DNA of 64,000 nt. It comes from Paramyrothecium sp. XJ0827. Lineage: Eukaryota; Ascomycota; Sordariomycetes; Hypocreales; Stachybotryaceae. Position 1 is the first letter of the stretch, and every line of letters begins with the position of its first letter. Positions 45,801 through 56,742 of this stretch are shown here, one piece after another. Both the position numbers and the translations under genes were made by a program. Under the pieces are notes generated by a model, which saw only the letters and a program-made list of their open reading frames with translations, searched no databases and was not told where the DNA came from. Location of the stretch: assembly GCA_020881915.1 (NCBI GenBank), contig JAJFPB010000001.1:930001-994000 (forward strand), given 5' to 3'.

Positions 45801-48800
45801 CCACCCAAGAATGTGCCGATTTAAGGGCAAATCCGACATTTTGACTGCTATGTGCTTCTGTTTAAGAATCTGGCCAATTCTTGGATCGTTGTAGGACATA
45901 TGGGCAGTATTGTCGACCAGTAGATGCCATATGATAGTGTCAGCTAGTCGTTTTGTAGGGAATAGTATAGCTGAGGAACTCTTTATGAAGATTTTTCCGT
46001 TGAAGCAAGTCACTCGGTGTACTTGAAGTAATTTCGCTACCAAGCCCAGATCAATCTCTAAGCCGGTCTCCTCATCGGAACGACGCAAAATCGGATATCC
46101 CGCAACTACTATTGGGTTACCAAATAGCCCGTGCCAACATCGACAACTTGATGAGTCCGAGATACTTTGAATCTCTTGGATATCGAAATTAATCTTGCAA
46201 GAAGCAGCCGAAGAAGAGAGATGTTGGTGTAATTGACGTGGTGCAATACTTTCATGGCTTTCTGAAATATATGGCGTGCAGCAAGCGATTCCTAAATTGC
46301 CTGGAGATAAGCGAAGGGCAGCTCCTAACCACGCAAGCTGTTCGCCAATCTCCGCCACAGAATCTGCGATCCCGTACGCTTCAACCCAAAATTTCGATGC
46401 ATGAACCCATGCTGTAGCGTGAGTGCTATCGGATAATTCACCTAGATATAACCAATGATTATGTGAAAGAAGATAAGCTAAAACTTTTGGTAGCTTACAT
46501 TCTGATCGGCAGCCAGGTTTCTTGCGTACCACATCCTCAACGAGGTGCATTAGTTGATTCCCAGTCAATGGCCAGGTTTGGCATAAATATTGCCTGCAAG
46601 TAAGTGCCTGTGCATCATTAGAACCTCCAGTCAGGGTAACCACCTTTTCTACAATCAGATGTGCTTCTTCTTGGCATTTCTGGGCATTCATAAAAGCCAT
46701 TATGTCCCAGTCAATCTCAAAAAGCATTGTATAAGCTTCTGAAGACTTCTTCCTGCTAATGTTGCGTGCTGAAGGGAGTGCTCTGGTGATATCTTGTCGA
46801 ATAGCCTCCATGGAATTTATCTTTGCAGGAGCCAACAAGGATTCTTGGCGCAAGTGTGTGAGGAGCCATTCGTAGGCCGGAGACTGTAGTATAAAGTCCC
46901 AATAAACAGTGAGCTCCGGTAAATCGTATTCTACCGTTGTGTCTTCGTCTCCTCCTTCTGGTCTGGCACTGTGATTAACAAACCCTTTCATGTCTTCGTT
47001 TCCCGCTTCTGTCGTGGAATTGTCGTCACTTAGCTCTCTAGAGTTCTCCCCACCGTGTGAGCCCGGAAGTTTCTCATCATCTTGGCTCACATTTCGTCGC
47101 CATTTGTCAATTTCGTCGCCCACGAAAATTTTGACATCAGTTCTGATATTGCCTTGTTCCTCTTCTTGATCAAAATGCTTCTCTTTGAAAGCCTTCGCTA
47201 TGTGACTGACGAACGAGCCAAATTAGCTATTGAAGACAGCACCTCTGAAAAGCATTTGTTGTATTTAAGGAAAACTCACTGGCGGTTTTTATGGACAAAG
47301 GCCATAACATTACGATGCATTTGAGTTCGTCCATGATAACCGACTCGAAGAGCGAATCTTTTGAGAAATTCTGGCAGCATAGTGAAAACCCTTTCTAGGA
47401 TCCGATCGTTGAGCTGTTCCGAGTGAACTTTCTTGCATAAGTTATCCACCAACTCCTTGACATAGCGTTCCTTCTTAGGAGGAGGAACAAATGATGTGTC
47501 TGAATAAATTGTGCTGACTTCACTGTGAGAAGATCTGTTATCCCAATCTCGTCCGTCTTCAGCCGAAAACGTCGCCACAGGCACATCGTTAGGAGCAATC
47601 AGAGAGTCATTGTAGCTTGCACTCGCAAATCCGGAATCTGTTGGTGGCCCAGCAGTATATGCGATTCGATCAAGACTTAATCGCACTACGTCATGATGCC
47701 CTTTGTCGGTAGCTAGCTTCAGTGGTGAAAGTCCTTTTGAATCAACAGCACTTGCCTCAGCACCCTTTTCGAGGAGCAACCGCACGACATTCTCATGCCC
47801 GTTGGCAACGGCATAAAACAGTGGCGTCCATCCCCTTCCATCGACAGAATGAACATTTCCAGCGTCTCCGTTGCAAGTAAGCATGAAAGCCAAAGCGTTT
47901 TTTTCACCGGCTTCTGCCAGACATGAGAGGAGATTTCGGTTTCGAGGAAATTTGAAATTGCGCCCAATGGCAGTTTGTGTCTTTTCGTCCGTGAGAAACT
48001 GTTTACAAATATCATGCAGCGAAGAAGCCGGTGGCTCATCCCCTGCCTCAGCTTTCAACAATGCGTAGGCTGCGGCACGACTATTCGTTGCCAGCGCGGC
48101 TAATATAGGCGCCCCGTACCGCTCGACACCAAGTTGAAAGCAGGACCCTTGTCTTGGCAATTTCTCAATGAGGTTCGCTCGACCCTGTTCCGCCAATATG
48201 TACAGGAGCCCTGCTTTCGGACTATGTCGGCGCACTGGATATTTTTCGAATAAGTTGTTGTACTTGGTCCACTGGACAAGATCAAAGTTCTCGAGGAATG
48301 CTTTTTGGTCAACTCCTCCATTTTGGGCTGCGTCTGCATGGTAGAGAATGTTTCGCACTGCGTAGGCCAGGAAAGGAAATCTTCTTTCCACACGTTCACG
48401 GGCTTCCATGACTGCTCCATGTTGTGAGTCTAGGAAGAACTCGTCCATACTCAGGTTAGCGATTCGCATATAGTTAGAACAACAAGCTTTGAGCCGTTCA
48501 TGGCTCCTAGATCCGAAGTTGTCTTTCAAGTCAGGCCACACAACGTCCAAACCATCCTCTTTAAGAAAGAAGTCCATTACGGACTCGTGAATGAAATGAA
48601 CCGTTGGAGATTTGGACTTCGTGGTTTCGGTGAGGCCTTTGGACGAACTAAGAATAAATTTGAGTATATCGTTTTCTTTAAAGTCGTTTAAATCCCAATC
48701 CGATATGGCTGCAGGGTCGAGATCTGAGAGGATGGCGAAGTATAACTCAATTGGTCTCAATGGGTTTTTTGCAAAGAGTACCCATTGGATACATAGTAAT

Positions 48801-51584
48801 AGTTCATCTTTGTGACGCTGATCGCGTGTTAAAGTGTCACGGAAAAGCTCGTGTAGATCCCAGGGAATATCTCGAAGTTTCTGTCGGAGTGTGTGCTTGC
48901 GGCCATCGTCGTACTCCTTTTGCAAAATTTTCACCACCAGAACAACCCACATAAAAACACCGGAAGCCTTTTCTTTGAGCTCATGCCGGATTTGATGAGC
49001 AAGCTTGCCGTGTCCAATTTTCAGCTCACTGTTTAGATAGTTGATTATGTCCTGATCATGACCTTTTTGCTCTTCGAGCACTATTCTCAGTGCCGTCGAA
49101 ATAGATGTGGTAGGGTAGTGCCTGCTCGAGAAACAAATTCTGCATGTGACACCGGCAGATATGGTCCGTTGGCCCAATTGTTCAAGAAACGAGATCATAT
49201 CCCGGATTTGGTCTTCATCACACTTGTCCAAAGCAACGATGAAGCACTCCAGTGCAATATCTCCGAGCTCCAGCACAATTTTCTCAAACATTCCCTTCAG
49301 TGACTCAACACTCCACTGGTGGTATACTCCACTCTGGGGTGAGTTGTGAGAGCCAATGAAATCAGGGACATTTGGGATTCGTTCGAGGAGCTGCAGCAAG
49401 AGTGATCGGTACATGCCAGTGGTTGACTTTTCCAAATTATCTCCTCTTGCGTTGAAGAAGAAAGAGATGACTATTTTATTGCTGTTCTTCTTCTTATTCT
49501 TCTGAGCGGCGTTGAGAATAAACTTCATCAGCGTCGCCTTCCCAGCACCAGGTTTACCTGTAATCCATAAGAAGCCGTGATGATCCTCGAACTTGTTACT
49601 GTCTAACCAGTTAAGATACTCGGCTTTTTGTAATAGCCAATTACATGTCTTAGCGTGCGCTGGCTTGATGATTTCGTGACGAGCACCGATTTGGTCGAAC
49701 CACAACGAGTCAAGAAGAATTCGCTTCTTCTGTTCATCCAGCATACGTGGTTCTTTAACTTCTTAAGTTAGTGTGAATTTATTGTTCAAGAACTTAATTG
49801 CAATCTCACTTTTTATCGACCCACTAGACAGAGATTCGACGCGGTCTTGACGATGAATGGCTCGATCAGTTATACCTCGCAGTATATGAAGAACGGTATC
49901 ATAATCCGGATCGTGTAAGCCGAATTTGACGAGATTGGAATGATCGCGATGTATGGGGTAAGTGTAATCATCCTTATCTTCCCAGGAGCGACAATGAGTT
50001 GCGGAAGTCTTAGTTACGGGGAACTGAATTTTGCCACTCATAGGCCATGTCTCTGAAGCTTCCTTGATACAAACTCAGCCCTCACTCATTTCATGCATGT
50101 AAGGATATACTTACACGTCGGGCTTTTCTGGAAACTTCCGTCTCATAGAAACAGTAGATCTCAGAGCTGCCCTTAAAATCAAAGGCATCCGAGAACCTCC
50201 CTTGTAGAAGTTTCAGGACTTCAGAATTATTGCGACCTAAAGATTCAACGAAAGATCGATTCGGACCGTTCTCGACTATTGGAATGAAGGATGCAATATC
50301 TAAGCCGTCATTTGGAACGCCGAATAACAAAGCACCGTAGATTGAATGGAGTGCTTCGGAGGCTTCGTTAGTTGTCCAGCTGCTGAGTTGGACAATAGCC
50401 TAGAACACTTGATTAGTGTCAGGATATGAGACTAAAACAATTTGGGTACAAACCTCTTTCAGTATTAAACCACCAAGGCTATGTGCAATGAAGATAGTCG
50501 GTTTTCTTGACCCTTGCCCCTCCTGTGACTTGTTAGAATTGCTGAATGGCCTTCTTCATTTGATATTAAGTCTACGACATGATCTCAGCCTTACCTTCGA
50601 GAGTTGAATCGCCACTGCAAAGTTCCTTCCAAGATCGCCAAGATTTTGAAAACTCTTGCTGTTTGCAAGACCTGATGCGTATCCGTATGTGATGACTCTC
50701 GCATGTTTGATATCCCTTGGCAGAGAGTCCGATAGCCACATGTGTTTTCCGCTTTTTTCCTTGAAGGATCCGTAGGCGTGGCCACCGAGCCCTGAGACGG
50801 CGACGATGCTGATATGTCATTAGCACAAGTCTCGAAGAGGATTTTTCATGATGCACTCAACTGTGTGCGTGTCTGCTGGAGGGCAATGCAAAACAGTTAG
50901 CCCGTGGAATTCTTTGTCCGCTTTCCAAGGTTGTCCGCTTCGCGAAACAGTCCTCTCTAGTAAGGAGAGAGGAGACGACGCTTTTAAAGCAGTTTTGAAC
51001 CCCACAGTAGCGACCTGTGATCGGCCATGAGCTTCAAGCGCCAATGTCTTGAGCTCTATCTCGGCCTCGCAATCAACAGAATGATCCTTCAAGATCGAAA
51101 TGACGTCCGAATGGTTTGAGTCTAGAGCTATGCCCCTTATGCGGAAGACCAACTCAGTGCCGGAATGTGGATCATTTGATGGGATCGTATCGTTCGGATT
51201 GCGGTTCGTCAGCGCCGTATCAAGTCCAGCACTTATAGATAGATTAGCTGTATTCTTTGGGGTAATTTAAATTTCCAGAAGATTGTACCTGGTTTCTGCC
51301 GCACCGCAGCCATCACTGGTACCAGACTGGCCATCGATGGAGCGAATGATGCCATTGTCCACTCCAGGTTGGCCTTGGAGTAGTTCTACCTCATGATTCG
51401 AGATAATAGAAGAGCTCCTAGAGGGCTCAGCATCATCAGTCCCAAGATCGGATTTTGAACCAGCTGGATGGTAGGCGAGGCTAGCCTCCCGTTGCTGGTT
51501 GCGTTCCAGCGGATGGCAGCTAGCCTGCTGTCGCTTCGGAGGCGGACTACTCCTTTCAGGAGTCTCTCGTGAGTATCTTTTCAT
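42840..51584 (-). CDS. Giant NLR: hydrolase - NACHT - ankyrin - large C-terminal module - second hydrolase
   Basis: Thirteen exons, all in phase, give 2669 residues: 51289-51584, 50857-51231, 50595-50808, 50454-50528, 50115-50399, 49810-50062, 47280-49761, 45776-47205, 44066-45719, 43761-43983, 43621-43692, 43276-43563, 42840-43202. A disordered N-terminus and an FRIRGIA segment precede alpha/beta-hydrolase module 1 (residues about 224-490: DIVAVSGLGGHAYGSF, nucleophile motif AHSLGG, GVPNDGLD, DHSNLVKF with the catalytic His). The NACHT follows, with P-loop GKPGAGKAT near residue 570 and IVALDKCDED. Ankyrin repeats lie near 1145-1200, then a 900-residue C-terminal module seen in other fungal NLRs (SDTSF, TYNIDW, LKWIGTQYV). 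Without a stop the frame runs on into a second FRIQGIP segment and hydrolase module 2 (GHSVGG, GVPHNGLD). Likely an intracellular sensor triggering a lipase-like response. Confidence 0.8.
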
Positions 51585-52280
51585 ATTTGTTCATATCGAA
51601 TTGGGGAACTTGACATGAGAGCAACGTCATTCTGGTCGAGAGATAGTCAATCACGAGGGCAAACTTCTCTCGTCTGACAGCATTCGACAAATATTCAAGA
51701 AGAGAAGCAGGGTCCTCGAAAGCGAGGCGGGGTGATGACTGGTGCCTAATGACTAAGGCCCTTCTCTGTCTGCCATTTTTCAGCCGGGAAAAGCTAACGT
51801 TGCAGTAGATGGTGGCACTGCCACAAGGGCACATGCAATGCAACAAGGCTGAGCACGTATCAAGACGAGATATGTTGAAGGTGCCTGATACTTGGCTGTG
51901 GAATGGGGGCATCGCGGAAATATTTCTAGAATTAGATAGCATTCGTCCTCCCCAGCAGTATGGTGCATATTCATTGATTATTATGGCCATTGGTTGCGAC
52001 AAGCCATTGTCTTGCTAGGTTAAAGTAGTCCATAATTCTGAACCCAATGCTCCCTCACTGATGCTAGCATTTCATGTCCGAGGATGCTGAGTGGGCAAGG
52101 CAACCAGGCGAACCGGTTGCCTGTCAGCTTCAGCCGCTCATTCACCATCGATAGATGCATTTGTCCCTCGCATTTTGCAAGTCGAGACCTACAAGCACAT
52201 TGCCAGAAAAAATATCTTGTTTTTTCACACTCCGTTCAGTTATCCTTTTTCATTGGAAGTGGTGACGAAATGATCCTGCG
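51585..52280. promoter_or_regulatory. Divergent intergenic region of the NLR and TPR-CHAT genes
   Basis: 696 bp between head-to-head starts; likely both promoters. The minus-strand frame upstream of the NLR Met (to 52002) has no family motif, so it was not added to the NLR. Confidence 0.45.
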
Positions 52281-55200
52281 ATGGCAACCCTTACCGAGAC
52301 GAATGGCCATGCGTCTGAGTTCGCACGTTTGGAAGAGTCGGCATCTAGGTCCTTTCGCGAAATTCTGAAAACCGGTTCGACTGATGAGTTGAATGCTGCT
52401 ATCGAGGCAACTCAGTCCGCGATCGACGCATTACTGAATGGCGGCTCAGCATGCGGAGACCTTGCCAACAACCTCGGCGCTCTGCTACATGCTCGGTTCA
52501 TGGCAACTCGATCGACAGCCACCTTGAGCGACATCATTCAGCTAGGCCAAGCAGCATGGGAAAAGCTGTCACAGACTTCGACCGCCCACTGCCCTTTGCT
52601 ATTGACTTACCTCTCGGCATGGCTTGGCGCACGCTTCGAAATGACAGGGTCTGCTGAAGATCTGGATCACTCAGTCAGTTACGCTGAGATGGTTGTGAAC
52701 TCCTCGGACCCATGCTCGCAGCAGGGTGCGACCCAACTGGCTGCTCTTGCACCTCGCTTCTTTCCATGGCTTCAACAAACTGGCCAGGTGAATGACCTGG
52801 AACAGGCTATTTGTACAGCGAGCATGGCCATCGCGAATTTATCCGAAGCGCCATGGCGTCGAGCCATCCTGTTGAGCAATCTTGGGGCTTTCCTCATCGG
52901 GTACTTCCGAAAGTCCAAGGTCCCAGAAAGCTTGGGCCAAGCAAAGAGGGTGCTGGAGAAAGCACTCGATGCTGTGCCAGATAATGCCGTGGCGCTGCGA
53001 AGCAATGTGCTGCAAAACCTCTACCAGCTCCAGTATGAGCAACACGCAGTCTCTAAGTCTTCAAAAACTCTGGATTGCCTCATCAACAGACTAAAAGCGT
53101 GGATCGAAATTCTGCCAGCTGATGACCCTATTCGGCCCAGTCGTCTCCATCTCCTATGTACCTGGCTTGAGGCACGTTATGAGCTCAACTGGTCAGTGGA
53201 AGACTTGGACGATGCTATCAAATTCGCAAAAGCTGCTGTCGAATCTGCCACTGAAGAACACGATGACTGGATTCCCTTCATGATTACCTTCGCAAAATGT
53301 ATGTCGCGCCGTTTTCGAAGGACCGGCTCGATGAACGATCTCAATCGTGCCATTGAGACTAACTCTATCGCCATCCGCGGCACACCAGAGGATGACCCCA
53401 GAATATTAGCGCTATGGCTTCAGAAGGCAAGATGCTGTCAGGAACGATTCGACCATACAAGAGACTTGAAAGACCTTGACCAAGCCACCGAGGCTGCTAC
53501 TCTCGCCGTCACCACAAAGTTTCCGGCAGGTTCAAGCAAGATAAGCCTTGCAGCTCGCTTATGGACTCTTGCGAACTGTTTGGGCAAGCAGTTTGAGATG
53601 AACGGGTCTCGTGACCAGCTCGATCAAGCCATGGAACTTTGCGATTTGGCAGTGAAGGTGGCAAGGGACAAAATCGAACGTGCCAAAGCCCTCAGTAACC
53701 ATGGCATGTGGCTTAGTGCTTCTTTTCGACACACACAAAATATGGATGACTTAGCAGGTGCTATTGAGGCTGCTACTGAGTCTTTGGCTATACTGCCGCT
53801 GGGGCATGAGCTGCGTGTCAGATCAGGGAATAATCTTACTAACTATCTGACTATGAGATTCAAACTGACCGGCTCGCTGGAAGACCTGGACAAAGCCATT
53901 GAAACCGCCACGATGGCTCTGGAAACTACACCGAGTGAGCATGTCGACCGCCCTGTCCTCCTAGGAACCCTGGCCACTAGCCTCTCGCAGCGGTATGAGT
54001 TGACAAATTTAGTCGATGATCTCAACCGCTGTATCAAGATATCTTCTCTTGCTGTTGAGGCCACACCATTGAAGCACCCCAGCCGTATAAAACATCTCAG
54101 CAATTATGGCAACAAGCTAAGGCTACTGTTTGAAATGAGCCAGAACATGGATGACATCAATGGAGCCATTGAGGCACTGGAAACGTCGTTGAGTTCCACA
54201 ATGGATGATTACACGGAGAAATCTAGCATCCTCGGGAACCTGGCCTTATGCCACGGGAGGCGTTTCACCCGTGCCGGATCACTTGACGACCTCAACCGTG
54301 CCATTGAGCTGTGCTCGCAAGCATTAAGTTCAAGACATGAGGAGCAAAGCGACCGTGCACAGCATCTTTGCAATCTCTCCCGCTGGTTGGAGGTGCGATC
54401 CAGATACACGGGGTCGAAGCAAGATTTAGATGTTGCAATTCGCAGTCTCACCGAAGCAATCGATCTCACCCCCCAAGACCATTCTCTCCGTGCTGCACGA
54501 CTGGCAGGTCTTGGCAGCTTAATTTCCCTTCGAAGCGGTAGCAGCCAAACCACAGACGCAAAGCACGACCTGGAGCTCGCAACGTCCAAGTTGCGGGAAG
54601 CCTGGAAATCAGCAAATGCCAGCCCTGTCACTCGGATTGACGTGGGCCAAATGCTGTCCGAAATTCTCATCATGCAATCAGATTGGGTTGAGGCACACCA
54701 GGTTCTACGAGAATCGATCCGCCTGCTACCAGTCATCATCCCACGGTCGTTTCGCCATTTCAATAAAGAACTGGTTCTTCAAGACTACAGTGATCTGGCG
54801 TCCACTGCTACCGCGGTGGCTCTTCTCGCTGGGGAAGAACCCTACCGAGCATTGCAGCTACTCGAGGCTGGTCGTGGAGTCATTTCCGGCTCTCTGATGG
54901 ACATAAGGCAAGACCTTTCCGAGTTGGAAGAGCAGCACGCGGACCTTGCCCAGGAGTTTCTACGCCTCCGAGACGAGATAGACAGCTCGGAGCTAAACAA
55001 TCCAACCATTGACGAGATAACTAACAACAGGGCTTGGGAGACACGTACAAAGAAATTTCGAGAGGCCGACCATCAGTTCATCAACCTCTTGGAGAGGATT
55101 CGGGCCCAGGCAGGGTTCGGTGACTTCCTGGCTCCTCCTACGAAACAGGATTTCTTGTCGGCAGCTAGTCAAGGCACCGTTATTGTGATCAACCCTAACT

Positions 55201-56282
55201 CATTGCGGTCTGATGCATTCCTTATCCGGCACGACAGGATTCGCGTCATACCACTTCCCTTGTTAACGCCCAAAATCATCGAAGAGCGCATGAAAAGTTT
55301 CCGGGAAATGACTTCAGCTAGTGCACAGATGTCGCTGCAGTTGGAGTGGCTTTGGGACTCGTGCTGCCGCCCAATTCTCGAGGAACTACAGTTCACGAAT
55401 ACGCCCCAAGATGACAACAGCTGGCCTCAAGTATGGTGGGTACCAACAGGGTCTCTCACGCAGCAACCCCTACATGCAGCCGGGTACCACCTACACGGCA
55501 AGGAAAATTCCGTGCTCGATAGGGTGGTATCATCTTATAGCACGTCGGTCAAGGCTCTGCTTCACGACAGGCGAAAAGACTCACGCATGGTACAAGATGG
55601 AAGCGCCCAGCAGGCAATGATGGTCGCCATGAGCATAACGCCCGATTTACCGCAGAACAGCGATCTTCGATTCGTCGAACAAGAGGTCCGCGTTTTTCAA
55701 GACTTTTGTCGATCTGTTGGATTCCAACTTCTCCTCCCAAATCCGCTGAAGGACGAGGTCCTCAAGGGCATAGGATCATGCACGTTCTTCCACTTTGCGG
55801 GCCACGGGCAAGCCAACCAACAGGAACCGCTTGACAGCTGTCTCATGCTCGACGATTGGACGTCGAATCCGCTTACCGTTGGAGCACTTCTGGACCAACG
55901 AGCCGGTCACAGCATGCCGTTTCTCGCCTACCTTTCGGCATGCTCCAGCGGCGCCAACCAGCTCAGAGATCTTCAAGACGAAAGCGTTCATCTCGTCAAC
56001 TCATTCCGAATCGCGGGGTTTCGACACGTCATCGGTACTCTATGGGAAGTTTCTGACCAGCAATGCGTTGATGTTGCCTCTATTTTGTATGAGACGCTTC
56101 GAGATCAGGGTATCACGGACGATGCCGTTTGTCGTGGTCTACACCGGGCTGTCAGAGCGGTCCGTGGAGTGATATTGAAAGAGAAAGGAAAAGGGAGAGA
56201 TGCCAATTTGATCACAGATGATGCCGACTCTCTAACAGGGGAAGATTTCAACTGGGTGCCTTATGTACATTTCGGATGCTGA
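52281..56282 (+). CDS. TPR-CHAT protein (caspase-like peptidase fold)
   Basis: A single exon of 1333 residues. Residues about 1-840 are tetratricopeptide-like repeats with a period near 55. The recurring phrase is GSxEDLDKAIETAT after a RFxxTGS turn, for example FKLTGSLEDLDKAIETATMA and FTRAGSLDDLNRAIELCSQA. A helical linker follows (ALQLLEAGRGVISGSL). From about residue 990 comes a CHAT domain, with the His in FFHFAGHGQ (His1175) and the Cys in LAYLSACSSG (Cys1221), and a C-terminal VIGTLWEVSDQQ strand. The dyad is that of caspase/separase-fold peptidases. In bacteria TPR-CHAT proteases act in defence and can cleave gasdermins; in fungi they accompany NLR-type genes. Here it is head-to-head with the NLR, which suggests joint regulation. 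Substrate unknown. Confidence 0.9.
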   Translation: MATLTETNGHASEFARLEESASRSFREILKTGSTDELNAAIEATQSAIDALLNGGSACGDLANNLGALLHARFMATRSTATLSDIIQLGQAAWEKLSQTSTAHCPLLLTYLSAWLGARFEMTGSAEDLDHSVSYAEMVVNSSDPCSQQGATQLAALAPRFFPWLQQTGQVNDLEQAICTASMAIANLSEAPWRRAILLSNLGAFLIGYFRKSKVPESLGQAKRVLEKALDAVPDNAVALRSNVLQNLYQLQYEQHAVSKSSKTLDCLINRLKAWIEILPADDPIRPSRLHLLCTWLEARYELNWSVEDLDDAIKFAKAAVESATEEHDDWIPFMITFAKCMSRRFRRTGSMNDLNRAIETNSIAIRGTPEDDPRILALWLQKARCCQERFDHTRDLKDLDQATEAATLAVTTKFPAGSSKISLAARLWTLANCLGKQFEMNGSRDQLDQAMELCDLAVKVARDKIERAKALSNHGMWLSASFRHTQNMDDLAGAIEAATESLAILPLGHELRVRSGNNLTNYLTMRFKLTGSLEDLDKAIETATMALETTPSEHVDRPVLLGTLATSLSQRYELTNLVDDLNRCIKISSLAVEATPLKHPSRIKHLSNYGNKLRLLFEMSQNMDDINGAIEALETSLSSTMDDYTEKSSILGNLALCHGRRFTRAGSLDDLNRAIELCSQALSSRHEEQSDRAQHLCNLSRWLEVRSRYTGSKQDLDVAIRSLTEAIDLTPQDHSLRAARLAGLGSLISLRSGSSQTTDAKHDLELATSKLREAWKSANASPVTRIDVGQMLSEILIMQSDWVEAHQVLRESIRLLPVIIPRSFRHFNKELVLQDYSDLASTATAVALLAGEEPYRALQLLEAGRGVISGSLMDIRQDLSELEEQHADLAQEFLRLRDEIDSSELNNPTIDEITNNRAWETRTKKFREADHQFINLLERIRAQAGFGDFLAPPTKQDFLSAASQGTVIVINPNSLRSDAFLIRHDRIRVIPLPLLTPKIIEERMKSFREMTSASAQMSLQLEWLWDSCCRPILEELQFTNTPQDDNSWPQVWWVPTGSLTQQPLHAAGYHLHGKENSVLDRVVSSYSTSVKALLHDRRKDSRMVQDGSAQQAMMVAMSITPDLPQNSDLRFVEQEVRVFQDFCRSVGFQLLLPNPLKDEVLKGIGSCTFFHFAGHGQANQQEPLDSCLMLDDWTSNPLTVGALLDQRAGHSMPFLAYLSACSSGANQLRDLQDESVHLVNSFRIAGFRHVIGTLWEVSDQQCVDVASILYETLRDQGITDDAVCRGLHRAVRAVRGVILKEKGKGRDANLITDDADSLTGEDFNWVPYVHFGC

Positions 56283-56742
56283 GCAAGGGCTTGTGATGTT
56301 GCGCGCTTGCTGATCATCTCGCAATATGATCGGGGTCCACGAGACCCAGTGGGTGGTCTGGTATCATGATGTTGGATTACGTGCCTTTCTGGCGCAATTC
56401 TGTATAAACTTCATAAATGTTAGGCCCAAGGAAGTTGCTCATGAAAAAACCAGGTCGCAGAACTGTCCAACAATTTCAGCCATCATCCTCGACGGGACCA
56501 CGGCCTTGGCTTAAGACATTTATAAGATCGACAAGAGGATAAATTGTGTCTGACAGAGTAGATGCTGGAAACGGCTGGCTGGAGACGTTCAGTAACGGAT
56601 GCTCGATCCAAATGATAGTAAATGTGTCTCGTAATGGTACATGTTAATTTAGACTAGTTGCTTAAGAAATACATGCTCGTTGTTTCCCACGATAACAAGG
56701 CACTGAAGTATGACTCGAAAGCTGCTTGAATCGGGCAGACCC
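56283..56742. other. Intergenic region between convergent genes
   Basis: 460 bp, 3' flanks of the TPR-CHAT and cycloisomerase-like genes. No other feature seen. Confidence 0.5.

Noticed and set aside
49762..49809. In-frame TAA between hydrolase module 1 and the NACHT, suggesting two genes or a pseudogene
   Set aside because: A 48 bp intron (GTGAGA, CACTAAC, AG) removes it and restores the frame exactly.
51604..52002. Minus-strand frame upstream of the NLR start as an extra 5' exon
   Set aside because: No conserved motif and no clear donor that would join it to the Met-containing exon.
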